Shown here piece after piece: positions 7,067 through 16,748 of a stretch of 64,000 bases of DNA. Under the pieces are notes generated by a model. The model saw only the letters and a list, made by a program, of their open reading frames with translations. It was not told where the DNA came from and made no database searches. Numbering within the stretch: the first letter of the stretch is position 1; each line of letters begins with the position of its first letter. The stretch is from Sphingomonas zeae (GTDB lineage: Bacteria > Pseudomonadota > Alphaproteobacteria > Sphingomonadales > Sphingomonadaceae), in the NCBI RefSeq assembly GCF_014197135.1, contig NZ_JACIFA010000011.1, positions 1-64,000 on the forward strand. Direction: 5' to 3'. The position numbers and the translations under genes were made by a program.

Positions 7067-10000
7067 ATGCTTCAACTCGTCAAGCTCGCCCTCAGCAAGC
7101 CCTATACCTTCGTCGTCCTTGCGATCCTGATCGTGCTGGGAGGCGGTATCGCGGCCGTCGAGACGCCGACCGACATCTTCCCCGACATCCGCATCCCGGT
7201 GATCGCGGCGGTATGGACCTATCGCGGCCTGCCGCCGCGCGACATGTCGGGACGCGTCATCTATTATTACGAGCGGTCGTTGTCGGCGACGGTGGGCGAT
7301 ATAGACCATATTGAAAGCCAGTCGCTGTCCGGCGTCGGCATCGTGAAGATTTTCTTCCGCCCCGGCGTCGACATCCGCACCGCCACCGCGCAGGTGACGT
7401 CCGCCTCGCAGACCGTGTTGAAGCAGATGCCGCCGGGCATCACCCCGCCCCTGATCCTGAACTACAACGCGTCGACCGTGCCGATCCTTCAGCTCGCGCT
7501 GTCCGGCCAGGGACTGTCCGAGCAAAAGATCTACGATCTTGGCCAGAACATGATCCGCCCGGCGCTGGCGTCGGTGCAGGGCGCCGCGATCCCCTCGCCT
7601 TATGGCGGCAAGGAACGCCAGATCCAGATCGACCTCGATCCCGCCGCGCTTCAGGCGCACCGCTTGTCGGCGACCGATGTCGCCAACGCGCTGGCGCAGC
7701 AGAACCAGATCGTGCCCGCCGGAACCGCCAGGATCGGCCAGTACGAGTATAATCTCCGTCTGAACAACAGCCCCGACGCGATCGACGATCTCAACGACCT
7801 GCCGATCAAGACGATCGACGGGACCACCGTGCTGATGCGCGACGTGGCGCATGTCCGCGACGGATCGCCGCCGCAGCGCAACGAAGTGCGCGTCGACGGC
7901 GCGCGCTCGGTCCTGATGACGGTGCTGAAGAGCGGTTCGGCCTCGACCATCGCTATCGTCGATCAGGTCAAGGCGCTGATGCCCAAGCTGGAGGCGACGC
8001 TGCCGCCGGACCTGAACGTCAAGCTCCTGTCCGACCAGTCGGTGTTCGTGAAGGCGGCGGTGTCGGGCGTGATGCGCGAGGGCGTGATCGCCGCCGCGCT
8101 GACCAGCCTGATGATCCTGCTGTTCCTCGGCTCCTGGCGCTCGACGGTCATCATCGCCGCGTCGATCCCGCTCGCCATCCTGGCCGCCATCGCCGGGCTG
8201 GCGCTGGCCGGGCAGACGCTGAACATCATGACGCTGGGCGGACTGGCGCTGGCGGTCGGCATCCTGGTCGACGACGCGACCGTCACGATCGAGAACATCA
8301 ACTGGCACCTGGAACAGGGCAAGCCGGTGCGCGAGGCGATCCTGGACGGTGCCAAGCAGATCGTCGGCCCCGCCTTCGTCTCGCTGCTGTGCATCTGCAT
8401 CGCCTTCGTCCCGATGTTCTTCCTGCCGGGCGTCGCGGGCTTCCTGTTCGCGCCGATGGCGATGGCGGTGGTGTTCGCGATGATCGCCTCGTTCATCCTG
8501 TCCCGCACGCTGGTGCCGACCATGGGCAACTACCTGCTGCGCGATCATGCCAGCGCCCACACCGCCGAGGTGATGGTGGCGCATGACGCGCAGGCCGGAC
8601 GCCCGGAGAGCCGCAATCCGCTGCGCCGATTCCAGCATGGCTTCGAGCGTCGGTTCGAGGCGGTGCGCAGCTATTATTCCGGCCTCCTCGCCTTCGCGCT
8701 CGCCCGGCGGCGGCCCTTCGTCATCGGCTTCATGATCGTGGTGCTGATGTCGTTCGCGCTGGTGCCGATGCTGGGTCGCAACTTCTTCCCCGCGGTCGAT
8801 GCAGGCCAGATCAGCCTCCACGTCCGCGCCCCCGTCGGCACCCGGATCGAGGAGACGGCGGCGCTGTTCGACCATATCGAGGACCGCATCCGCCAGGTCA
8901 TTCCCGCCGACCAGCTCGACACCATCGTCGACAATATCGGCCTGCCGGTCAGCGGCATCAACCGCGCCTATTCCAACACCGGGGGCGTGGGTCCACAGGA
9001 CGGCGACATTCTGGTCACGCTGAAGGAAGACCACCGCCCGACCGCCGAGTTGGTCAAGGCGCTGCGCGAGCAGCTGCCCCGTGATTTCCCGGGTTCGTCC
9101 TTCGCCTTCCTGCCCGCCGATATCGTCAGCCAGATCCTGAACTTCGGCTCTCCCGCACCGATCGACGTGCAGGTCGCAGGCCCCGACACCAAAGGGAACG
9201 AGGCCTATGCCCGGATGCTCGTCGCCCGACTGGCGAAAATCCCGGGGCTGGCCGATGTCCGCCTGCAACAGGCATCCAACTATCCCGAATATGCGGTCGA
9301 CGTGGACCGTGCGCAGGCCAGCCGCCTGGGCATCACGGAAAACGACGTGACGCGCAGCCTGTCGGTCAATCTGGCGGGCAGCTCGCAGGTCGCGCCGACC
9401 TTCTGGCTCAACCCGAAGAACGGCGTATCCTATCCGATCGTGGTGCAGGCCCCGCAATACCGCGCCAGCACCATCGAGCAGATCGACAACCTGCCGATCA
9501 CGGGCAGCACGCCGGGCAGCTTCCAGACGCTTCAAGCGCTGGGCACGCTGCACCGCGAACCCAGCCCCGCGCTCGTCTCGCACTATGCGGTGCAGCCGGT
9601 GTTCGACGTCTATGCGACGCCGCAGGGGCGCGATCTGGGCGCGGTCGCCGCCGACATCAACAAGGTGCTGGCCGAAACCAAAAGCCAGTTGCCCAAGGGC
9701 GCGACCGTCGCGATGCGAGGACAGGTGGAGACGATGAACACCGCCTTCACCGGCCTAATCCTCGGCCTCGCGGGTGCGGTCATCCTGATCTACCTGTTGA
9801 TCGTCGTGAACTTCCAGAGCTGGATCGATCCGCTGGTGATCGTCTCCGCCCTGCCCGCCGCACTCGCCGGGATCGTGTGGATGCTGTTCGCGACGCACAC
9901 GCCGCTCAGCGTCCCCGCCCTGACCGGCGCCATCATGTGCATGGGCGTGGCGACCGCGAACAGCGTGCTGGTGGTCAGCTTCGCCCGCGAACGGCTGGCG

Positions 10001-10288
10001 GATTGCGGCGATGCGATCCAGGCGGCGATGGAGGCGGGCGCCGCCCGCTTCCGACCGGTGCTGATGACCGCCCTGTCGATGATGATCGGCATGGCTCCCA
10101 TGGCGCTGGGGCTGGGCGAAGGCGGTGAACAGAACGCGCCGCTCGGCCGTGCCGTCATCGGCGGCCTGTTGTGCGCCACGCTTGCCACCCTCGTCTTCGT
10201 TCCCGTCGTCTTCGCCATCGCGCACCGCCGCCAGAAGGCGGCCGCGCCCTCCCCCCTTACGCCCATCGGAGAAGCCATCCATGCATGA
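7067..10288 (+). CDS. RND efflux transporter permease subunit
   Basis: The 1073-residue protein is an inner-membrane pump of the AcrB/HAE-RND superfamily, driven by the proton gradient. It starts with the usual single helix (LSKPYTFVVLAILIVLGGGI) followed by the porter segment PTDIFPDIRIPVI. The paired aspartates of helix 4 are in the GGLALAVGILVDDATVTIEN segment (about residues 397-416). The second half repeats the layout, with helices near residues 550, 900 and 1000. It overlaps the adaptor gene by eight bases and so heads a three-gene operon (pump, adaptor, outer-membrane factor). Substrates cannot be told from sequence. Control by the adjacent two-component system is likely. Confidence 0.92.
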   Translation: MLQLVKLALSKPYTFVVLAILIVLGGGIAAVETPTDIFPDIRIPVIAAVWTYRGLPPRDMSGRVIYYYERSLSATVGDIDHIESQSLSGVGIVKIFFRPGVDIRTATAQVTSASQTVLKQMPPGITPPLILNYNASTVPILQLALSGQGLSEQKIYDLGQNMIRPALASVQGAAIPSPYGGKERQIQIDLDPAALQAHRLSATDVANALAQQNQIVPAGTARIGQYEYNLRLNNSPDAIDDLNDLPIKTIDGTTVLMRDVAHVRDGSPPQRNEVRVDGARSVLMTVLKSGSASTIAIVDQVKALMPKLEATLPPDLNVKLLSDQSVFVKAAVSGVMREGVIAAALTSLMILLFLGSWRSTVIIAASIPLAILAAIAGLALAGQTLNIMTLGGLALAVGILVDDATVTIENINWHLEQGKPVREAILDGAKQIVGPAFVSLLCICIAFVPMFFLPGVAGFLFAPMAMAVVFAMIASFILSRTLVPTMGNYLLRDHASAHTAEVMVAHDAQAGRPESRNPLRRFQHGFERRFEAVRSYYSGLLAFALARRRPFVIGFMIVVLMSFALVPMLGRNFFPAVDAGQISLHVRAPVGTRIEETAALFDHIEDRIRQVIPADQLDTIVDNIGLPVSGINRAYSNTGGVGPQDGDILVTLKEDHRPTAELVKALREQLPRDFPGSSFAFLPADIVSQILNFGSPAPIDVQVAGPDTKGNEAYARMLVARLAKIPGLADVRLQQASNYPEYAVDVDRAQASRLGITENDVTRSLSVNLAGSSQVAPTFWLNPKNGVSYPIVVQAPQYRASTIEQIDNLPITGSTPGSFQTLQALGTLHREPSPALVSHYAVQPVFDVYATPQGRDLGAVAADINKVLAETKSQLPKGATVAMRGQVETMNTAFTGLILGLAGAVILIYLLIVVNFQSWIDPLVIVSALPAALAGIVWMLFATHTPLSVPALTGAIMCMGVATANSVLVVSFARERLADCGDAIQAAMEAGAARFRPVLMTALSMMIGMAPMALGLGEGGEQNAPLGRAVIGGLLCATLATLVFVPVVFAIAHRRQKAAAPSPLTPIGEAIHA

Positions 10289-11456
10289 CGCCGCCCCGGC
10301 CCCCGCTGTGTCGGCCGACACGCCCGCGCCCAAGGGCCTGAAGATCGCAGGCCTCACCGCCGCCGTCCTGGGGATCGGCATCGTGGGTGTGGGAACCCTG
10401 ACCCGCAGCCATGATGTCGCCGCGGCGGCAAGCTGGTCTACGGCCAACGCGATTCCGACCGTCCACCTGGTCGCCGTCAAAAATGGTGCGGCGACCGATG
10501 CTCTGGACCTGCCCGCCACGCTGGAGGCTTGGGAAGCCGCACGGCTCTTTCCCCGTATCAGCGGCTATGTGCGCAGCTGGTCGCAGGACATCGGGGCGCG
10601 CGTGGCGGCGGGTCAGCCCCTGGGCGTGGTCGACACGCCCGAGCTGGACGAGCAGATCGGTCAGGCCCGCGCGGCGCTCGCCAGTGCCCTCGCGCACGAA
10701 AAGCTCGCGCGCAGCACGGCGGCGCGCTGGGCCGATCTGTTGACCAGTTCCTCGGTTTCCAAACAGGAAGTCGATGAGAAAAACGGTGATCTTGCCGTCA
10801 AGACGGCCGGTGTCGCCGAGGCGCGCGCCGCGCTGTCGCGGCTGGAGGCGATGAAGCGCTATGCCGTGGTCCGCGCGCCCTTTGCCGGCGTCGTGACCGC
10901 GCGCAATGCCGAGGTCGGCGATCTGGTCGGCCCCGGTGCCGCTGCCCAGGCGCCGATGTTCGGCGTCGCCGACACCCACCGCATCCGGGTCTATGTCAAC
11001 GTCCCCCAGTCGCTGTCCGCGACGATCAAGCCGGGCATGACCGCGACGCTGAATGTCCCCGCCTATCCGGGGCGCCGGTTCACCGCTACGGTCGCGGGGC
11101 TGTCGAGCGCGGTCGACCCGCAATCCGGCGCGTTTCGTGTCCAGCTGCTCGCCGACAATCCCGACGGCATATTGAAGCCCGGCGGATATGCCCAGGTACG
11201 CTTCGACCTGCCCGGACACCCGGGAGTGGCGCAGGTGCCGTCGAGTGCGATCCTGTTCGGCCCGGACGGCGCGCAAGTCGCGACGGTGGGGCCACAGGGT
11301 CGCATCATGATGCACAGGGTCCAGATCGGGCAGGACGATGGCCCGACCGTCCAGATCCTCTCCGGCGTGAAGCCCGGCGAGCGGATCGTCGACAATCCGC
11401 CGGATTCGCTGGCAAAGGGTGAACTCGTTCGCGTGGGGGCCGACAACCATGGCTAA
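10281..11456 (+). CDS. RND efflux periplasmic adaptor subunit (membrane fusion protein)
   Basis: The 391-residue protein belongs to the AcrA/HlyD-type adaptor family. I chose the ATG at 10281, which overlaps the pump gene; upstream frame is a shadow of that gene. A single membrane anchor lies at about residues 20-38. The lipoyl/barrel-sandwich halves are seen around LFPRISGYVRSWSQDIGARV and FAGVVTARNAEVGDLV, with a helical hairpin between them (about 120-190). The beta-barrel and membrane-proximal domains complete the chain. It links the inner-membrane pump to the outer-membrane factor encoded next. Confidence 0.9.
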   Translation: MHDAAPAPAVSADTPAPKGLKIAGLTAAVLGIGIVGVGTLTRSHDVAAAASWSTANAIPTVHLVAVKNGAATDALDLPATLEAWEAARLFPRISGYVRSWSQDIGARVAAGQPLGVVDTPELDEQIGQARAALASALAHEKLARSTAARWADLLTSSSVSKQEVDEKNGDLAVKTAGVAEARAALSRLEAMKRYAVVRAPFAGVVTARNAEVGDLVGPGAAAQAPMFGVADTHRIRVYVNVPQSLSATIKPGMTATLNVPAYPGRRFTATVAGLSSAVDPQSGAFRVQLLADNPDGILKPGGYAQVRFDLPGHPGVAQVPSSAILFGPDGAQVATVGPQGRIMMHRVQIGQDDGPTVQILSGVKPGERIVDNPPDSLAKGELVRVGADNHG

Positions 11457-12903
11457 GCCCCTTTCCCCCTGGCTGGCAGCGGCGATGTTGACGCTGCTGG
11501 GCGGATGTTCGATGGCCCCCGCCTACCATCCGCCGGTCATGCCGGCTCCGGTCGCCTTCAAGGAGTTGCCGACAGCCGGGGACCCCGTGTGGAAACCCGT
11601 CGACGCGGCGGCCGCCGTCCCACCCGCTGCCTGGTGGGAAGGCTTTGGCGATCCGCTGCTCGACCAGCTGGAATTGCTGATCGACCGCGACAATCCGACG
11701 CTGGCGGCGGCGCTGGCGCGTTACGACATGGCCCGCGCGACCCTGGCCGGCGCACGTTCGGGGCTGTTCCCCCGCGTCGAGCTGACGCCCAGCCTGACCC
11801 GTAACCGGCAGTCGGACGAGCGCCCGCTACGCGGCGGATCACAGCCCGATTTCTATACGGCCGCAACGTTGGGCGGCGACCTATCCTATGAGGCCGATCT
11901 GTGGGGACGGGTGCGCAACTCGGTTGCCTCCGGCCGCGCGCTCGCGGAAGCCAGCCGGGACGATGCGGCGATGGTGAAGCTCGCCCTGCAAGGGCAACTG
12001 GCAACCGACTTCGTGCATTTGCGGGGGCAGGACCAGCAGCTTGCGCTGCTGGCGCAGACGATCGACGCCTTTGCCAAGGCCGACGCGCTGACTCGCAACC
12101 GGTTCCGCGGCGGCATCGCGACCGGCATGGATGTCGGGCGTGCGGGTGCTCTGCTGGGCGAAGCACGCGCGCAATATGCGGAATTGCAGGCGGCGCGCGC
12201 CGTAACCGAACATGCGATCGCCAGCCTGGTCGGGCAACCCGCCTCGACCTTTTCCATTCCGCGTCGCGACAGCCCGCTCGATCTGCCGGTGATTCCGGTC
12301 GGCCTGCCCTCGACGCTGCTCGCAAGGCGTCCCGACGTCGCGGCGGCGGAGCGGCGCATGGCGGCGGCCAATGCGCGGATCGGCGTCGCCAAGGCGGCGT
12401 TTTTCCCCCAAGTCACTTTGGGGGGCGCGGGAGGATTTCAAAGCACGGCGCTGGCGGGACTGGTCGCCGCCCCCAATCTCTTTTGGGCGATCGGACCAGG
12501 TGCGATCCTGAACCTGTTCGATGGCGGAAAACGCCGCGCCGATGTCTCCGCCGCGCGGGCCGACTGGGATGCGGCCGCAGCCGACTATCGCAGCCGCGCC
12601 TTGGGAGCGTTCCAGGATGTCGAAGATGCTCTCGCCACGCTTCATCACCTCGATGATGCCCAGGCCGCCCAAGCCCAGGCGGTGGCATCCGCCACCAGCA
12701 CCAGTCAGATCGCGCTGGACCGCTATATCAAGGGCGCCGCCACCTATCTCGACGTTGCCACGGCCCAGGAAAATCTGCTTCGAGACCAGCAGATAGCTTT
12801 GTCACTTCAGACCGGACGCCTGATTGCCAGTGCCGCCCTGGCCCGGGCACTGGGCGGCGGGTCGCCCCTCGCCTTCCGCGCCGCATCCACCCAGGCACAC
12901 TAG
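11449..12903 (+). CDS. NodT-family outer-membrane factor lipoprotein of the RND pump
   Basis: The 484-residue protein is a TolC-like channel of the NodT family. The ATG at 11449 overlaps the adaptor gene by eight bases and gives a lipoprotein signal peptide with lipobox LLGGC and acylated Cys20. Two copies of the outer-membrane efflux domain follow, with typical segments WWEGFGDPLLDQL at the start, LARRPDVAAAERRM in the middle, and the coiled-coil helices of the second repeat. It completes the efflux operon. A hairpin after the stop may end the transcript. Confidence 0.9.
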   Translation: MAKPLSPWLAAAMLTLLGGCSMAPAYHPPVMPAPVAFKELPTAGDPVWKPVDAAAAVPPAAWWEGFGDPLLDQLELLIDRDNPTLAAALARYDMARATLAGARSGLFPRVELTPSLTRNRQSDERPLRGGSQPDFYTAATLGGDLSYEADLWGRVRNSVASGRALAEASRDDAAMVKLALQGQLATDFVHLRGQDQQLALLAQTIDAFAKADALTRNRFRGGIATGMDVGRAGALLGEARAQYAELQAARAVTEHAIASLVGQPASTFSIPRRDSPLDLPVIPVGLPSTLLARRPDVAAAERRMAAANARIGVAKAAFFPQVTLGGAGGFQSTALAGLVAAPNLFWAIGPGAILNLFDGGKRRADVSAARADWDAAAADYRSRALGAFQDVEDALATLHHLDDAQAAQAQAVASATSTSQIALDRYIKGAATYLDVATAQENLLRDQQIALSLQTGRLIASAALARALGGGSPLAFRAASTQAH

Positions 12904-12936
12904 GCTTGTCCTATCCACCAGCTTTGCCGAGCATTG

Positions 12937-12956
12937 GACGGCCATCATGGTCCGTC
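12937..12956. terminator. Possible shared terminator between convergent genes
   Basis: GACGG plus CCAT (12937-12945) pairs with ATGG and CCGTC (12947-12956), with one bulged base. It lies where the efflux operon and the MBL-fold gene meet head-on and overlaps the stop codon of the latter, so it could serve both strands. Confidence 0.35.
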
Positions 12957-13935
12957 AGGCGAAGGCGTATGCGCATCCGGGTTCCGCGGCGACGAAGCGC
13001 TCCGAAGGAATATCGGCATCGCGGAGAGCTGATGCCAGTTCCACCGCGGGCGCCTCTCGCGCTTCGTCCGTCAGCTGGAACGTCCCCCAGTGGATACCAA
13101 GAGCCCTTCGCGCACCTACGTCCGTGAAAATCCGTACCGCCTCGGCTGGATCGACATGTTGGGCGGCCATGAACCAGCGCGGGGCATAGGCGCCGATCGG
13201 AATGAGCGCGACCTCCGGGGAGCCCAGGCGCGTGCGAACCTCATCGAAGATACGGCCATCGCCATAGCCGGTGTCGCCGGCGAACCAGACCGATCCGGCC
13301 GGCGTCCGCAGATAATGACCGCCCCACAGCATCATCCGCGTGTCGCCCGGCCAGCGGTTCGACCAATGATAGGCCGGCGTCAGCGTCGTGGTGACGCCCC
13401 GTCCCAGGTCCAGGTGATCCCACCAGTCGGCCGTCATGCACCGAGCGCCGGGTATCGCCCGCCGCACGATCGCATCATTGCCGAGCGGCATGGCCATCAC
13501 CGGCTCGTACTTCGCGTGCAGCCGGCCAAGGGTATCGATGTCGAGATGGTCGTAATGCCCGTGACTGAGCACGACGATATCGATCGGCGGCAGGTCATCG
13601 AAGGCGATCCCCGGCGCGCTCACCCGCTTGGGGCCGATGCGGCGAAAGGGGCTGGCCCGGTCCGACCAGACGGGATCGGTCAGGATATTGGTCCCGGCGG
13701 CCTGGATCAGCAATGTCGCGTGGCCGACCATCGTCACGCACAGGCCGTCCACCCGCGGCTCGGGCTTGGCGGGCACCACCGGCACCGACCTCGGCCATGT
13801 CGCGGCGCCCCCCGCCAGCTTCCAGCGCAGCACGGCGCGAAGCCCGCGATCGGTAGCGGCCTGTCCCGGATTGAAGAAACGTACGCCGTCGAAATGGTCA
13901 GTCGGCGGTCCGTCATAATAGCGATTGCGGGCCAT
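12955..13935 (-). CDS. MBL-fold metallohydrolase, NAPE-PLD/UlaG-like
   Basis: The protein has 326 residues. The metallo-beta-lactamase fold is recognised by VTMVGHATLLIQ, the metal-binding HGHYDHLD motif at about residue 123, the later histidine segment (TPAYHWSNRWPGD), WFAGDTGYGDG and the closing GIHWGTFQ. The layout, including the N-terminal FFNPG segment, fits the group annotated as N-acylphosphatidylethanolamine-hydrolysing phospholipase D-like or UlaG-like lactonase. No signal peptide is evident, so it is probably cytoplasmic. The true substrate is unknown. It runs convergent to the efflux operon and has no operon partner. Confidence 0.85.
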   Translation of the reverse strand: MARNRYYDGPPTDHFDGVRFFNPGQAATDRGLRAVLRWKLAGGAATWPRSVPVVPAKPEPRVDGLCVTMVGHATLLIQAAGTNILTDPVWSDRASPFRRIGPKRVSAPGIAFDDLPPIDIVVLSHGHYDHLDIDTLGRLHAKYEPVMAMPLGNDAIVRRAIPGARCMTADWWDHLDLGRGVTTTLTPAYHWSNRWPGDTRMMLWGGHYLRTPAGSVWFAGDTGYGDGRIFDEVRTRLGSPEVALIPIGAYAPRWFMAAQHVDPAEAVRIFTDVGARRALGIHWGTFQLTDEAREAPAVELASALRDADIPSERFVAAEPGCAYAFA

Positions 13936-14131
13936 TGGCGGGCGACACTCATCTACGGGAAGGGCTCGGCGTCCGCCAGGCTCATGGCGGCGTCACCAGG
14001 CACGATCCTGGCCGAACTTCCAGGAACCGGCAAGGCATGGAACTGCCGTCGATCGTGCATCGGACGCCCGGAAAGCGGGCCGCGGGGGGCACGACCGAAA
14101 ACATTCCTCCGGCCGTGCCCAACTCCCGCCG

Positions 14132-14509
14132 TTACGCCTCGGCCAGAGGCTTGGTCAGCCTTGGTGTCTGCTGATGCTGCACGACGCGCCAGACCTCATG
14201 TTCGAGCCGCCGGATGACCGACGTACAATAAGCTTCATAGGTCTCGTCGCCGCGGCTGGCCGCGACGTGATAGCCGATGACGATCAGGCCCTCCTGCGGG
14301 CGCGAGACGTTCCGTTCGCTCAGCTCTGCGCTGTCCCAGACGGGCGTGTCGGCCACTGCCGATACCGCCACATCGCCCCTCAGCACGAAGGGCGGCCGAG
14401 GCAGGACCATCACCACCTCGGCATCGACCTTTTCGCGGTAATTGTCCGGGCCTTGGGTCCAGAGGCTTTCCTCAAAGCTCCAGAGGCGTTCATCATCCAT
14501 ATTTGGCAC
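14132..14509 (-). CDS. SnoaL-like/DUF4440-type small protein
   Basis: The protein has 125 residues. The order of segments (an N-terminal helix with LWSFEESLW, then strands DAEVVMVLP, VAVSAVADTPVWD, EGLIVIGYHVAASRG, YEAYCTSVIRRLEHEVWRVVQHQQTP) is that of NTF2-fold DUF4440/SnoaL-like proteins. The C-terminal RVVQHQQTP is especially typical of this fold. Family members may be ligand-binding or enzymatic, and no function can be assigned. A start nine bases downstream is also possible (MDDERL). Confidence 0.75.
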   Translation of the reverse strand: MPNMDDERLWSFEESLWTQGPDNYREKVDAEVVMVLPRPPFVLRGDVAVSAVADTPVWDSAELSERNVSRPQEGLIVIGYHVAASRGDETYEAYCTSVIRRLEHEVWRVVQHQQTPRLTKPLAEA

Positions 14510-14551
14510 TCCCGATTGTGAACTGGTCGGCCTGCGCGCCTATGGCGGCGT

Positions 14552-14716
14552 TCAGGCAAAGTCGCCGAGCGCCGCGGCTTCGTCTTCGGCGCGTTCCGGC
14601 ACGGATTTTTCATCCGCCGGGCGATGGTCGGGACGGGAGGACGGCGTGTCGGTGCCAGCCTCTCCGCCGGGCGTGGCCGCCTGCGCATCGGGAGACTGGC
14701 TGGGGTGATCGGACAT
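14552..14716 (-). CDS. Small hydrophilic hypothetical protein
   Basis: The protein has 54 residues and starts MSDHPSQSPDAQ. The ATG at 14716 is preceded at good distance by AAAGGAG, a strong ribosome site, which supports a real gene despite its size. The sequence is rich in Ser, Pro, Asp, Glu and Ala and is probably disordered, ending AEDEAAALGDFA. No family is recognised. It is transcribed away from the antiporter gene. Confidence 0.6.
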   Translation of the reverse strand: MSDHPSQSPDAQAATPGGEAGTDTPSSRPDHRPADEKSVPERAEDEAAALGDFA

Positions 14717-14912
14717 GACGGCTCCTTTCCCGTGGCCGACGCAATCCGGCCGGTCACGCCATAGAACGCGTCCGAACGTCATCGGAGCCGTTCGAAAACA
14801 AGGAAAATCCCGGACGGCCGATGGAGCCCCTGCTGGCCCGTCGCAAGCGACGCCGCCGCCGGGATGTCATATCCTCGGTTACCTTTGCGTGTTCCGGAAG
14901 TTTAGTGCCCCT

Positions 14913-16748
14913 ATGGAACAACAAGCCCTTGTCTTTGCGCTGATCGGTATTCTGGGGATAGGCGCGCAGTGGATAGCCTGGCGGACCGGATGGCCGGCGA
15001 TCGCGCTGATGCTGGCGGCAGGGGTCGTCGCCGGTCCGATCACCGGCCTGATCGTGCCCGAACACACGTTCGGCGACCTGCTGGAGCCGATGATCTCGGT
15101 CGCCGTCGCACTGATCCTGTTCGAGGGCGGGCTGAGCCTCAATTTCCGCGAGCTGCGCAAGACGGAAGGCGCCGTGACCCGGTTGATGATGGTCGGTATC
15201 CCGCTGGGCTGGGTGCTGGGCGCGCTGGCCTGTTACTATGTCGCCGGGCTGGTCTGGCCGGTGGCGATCCTGTTTGCGGGCATCCTGGTCGTGACGGGTC
15301 CGACGGTCGTCATCCCCCTGCTGCGCCAGAGTAACATCGCCGCCCGGCCCCGCGCGATCCTGAAATGGGAAGCGATCGTCAACGATCCGTTCGGCGCGCT
15401 CTGTGCCGTCATCACCTATGAATATCTCCGCCGGGTCGACGAAGGGGGCACCTTGTTATCGGTCGTCACCGCGCTGCTGGGCGCGGCGGTGGTGTCGGGA
15501 CTGATCGGCTATGCCATGGCGCGCGCGATCGCCTGGGCCTTTCCGCGCGGGCATGTGCCCGAATATCTGAAGGCGCCGGTGCTGCTGGTCGCGGTCATCG
15601 GCACCTTCGTTCTATCCAACCTGATCCAGCAGGAAACCGGGCTGCTCGCGGTGACGGTCATGGGTGTGGCGATCGCCAATATGCGGCTGGATTCGCTGCG
15701 CGACATTCATCCCTTCAAGGAGAATGTGACGGTCCTCCTGATCTCCGGCGTGTTCGTCCTGCTCTCCGCCTCGCTGGATTTCGAGGTGTTGCGGCTGTTC
15801 GAATGGCGCTTCGCGGCCTTTCTGCTGGCCCTATTGTTCCTGGTCCGCCCCGCCACCGTGCTCATCGCGCTGGCCTTCAGCAAATTGCCGTGGAACGAAC
15901 GCCTGCTGATCGCGTGGATCGCACCGCGCGGTGTCGTCGCGGTGGCGGTGTCCGGCCTGTTCGCGCTGCGGCTTGACCAGCTGGGCTATGGCAATGGCAA
16001 CATCCTCGTAACCCTCTCCTTTGCGGTGGTCGTCGCGACGATCATCGCCCATGGCTTCAGTATCCGCTTCGTCGCCCGGTGGCTCAAGGTTACGGGGGCG
16101 GCGCAAAAGGGGTTGCTGATCGTCGGCAGCACGCCGTGGAGCATGTCGCTGGCCCGCCAGATCCAGTCCCTGGGCCTTCCCGTCATGATCGCCGACACCA
16201 GTTGGCAACGACTGGCAAGCCCGCGCCAAGCCGGAATCGAGACCTATCATGGCGAGATCCTGGCCGAGACGACCGAAGAGCGGCTGGATCTCAGCCAGTT
16301 TCAAGTGATGGTTTCGACGACCGAAAACGAAGCCTATAACGCGCTGGTCTGCAACGAGTTCGCGCATGATATCGGCCGGGACTCGGTCTATCAGCTGGGC
16401 GGCAGCGGCGATGACGAGGATCATCGCAGCCTGCCCGAGGCCTTGCGCGGGCGCGCCATGTTCACCGCCGGGCATGGCGTGGAGGACATCCTTCAGCGCG
16501 AGGCGGCGGGCTGGACCTTCCGCAAGACGCGCATCAGCGAGCAGTTCAACTTCGACAGCGCCCGCTCGACGCTGCCCGACGAAGCGGACATGCTCTTCGT
16601 ACTGCGCAAGGACGGTCGCATCCGCTTCTTCACGCACGCCGCGCGACCGACGCCGCAAAATGGTGATATCGTCGTGTCCTACGGACCGTCGCGCCACGCG
16701 GATTCGGAAAGCAGGAATTCATTCCACAACGGGGAGGCCATGGCATGA
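14913..16748 (+). CDS. CPA1-family sodium/proton antiporter with C-terminal TrkA-like domain
   Basis: The protein has 611 residues from the ATG at 14913; the open frame further upstream lacks coding character. About twelve membrane helices fill residues 1-400, with the conserved acidic segments LILFEGGLSLNF and WEAIVNDPFGAL (the ND motif of CPA1 exchangers) and WIAPRGVVAVAVSGLFAL. The C-terminal part (about 410-610) starts with GLLIVGSTPWSMSLARQI, a nucleotide-binding TrkA/RCK-like fold likely to regulate the pump. It should exchange Na+ or K+ for protons at the inner membrane. The stop codon overlaps the start of the OmpA-like lipoprotein gene (ATGA), so the two are co-translated. Confidence 0.88.
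   Translation: MEQQALVFALIGILGIGAQWIAWRTGWPAIALMLAAGVVAGPITGLIVPEHTFGDLLEPMISVAVALILFEGGLSLNFRELRKTEGAVTRLMMVGIPLGWVLGALACYYVAGLVWPVAILFAGILVVTGPTVVIPLLRQSNIAARPRAILKWEAIVNDPFGALCAVITYEYLRRVDEGGTLLSVVTALLGAAVVSGLIGYAMARAIAWAFPRGHVPEYLKAPVLLVAVIGTFVLSNLIQQETGLLAVTVMGVAIANMRLDSLRDIHPFKENVTVLLISGVFVLLSASLDFEVLRLFEWRFAAFLLALLFLVRPATVLIALAFSKLPWNERLLIAWIAPRGVVAVAVSGLFALRLDQLGYGNGNILVTLSFAVVVATIIAHGFSIRFVARWLKVTGAAQKGLLIVGSTPWSMSLARQIQSLGLPVMIADTSWQRLASPRQAGIETYHGEILAETTEERLDLSQFQVMVSTTENEAYNALVCNEFAHDIGRDSVYQLGGSGDDEDHRSLPEALRGRAMFTAGHGVEDILQREAAGWTFRKTRISEQFNFDSARSTLPDEADMLFVLRKDGRIRFFTHAARPTPQNGDIVVSYGPSRHADSESRNSFHNGEAMA

Noticed and set aside
6944-9583. An 879-codon open frame antisense to the RND permease gene
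   Set aside because: GC-rich coding DNA often leaves the opposite strand open. The frame has low-complexity His/Arg/Asp composition and no family likeness, while the plus-strand gene is an unmistakable RND pump.
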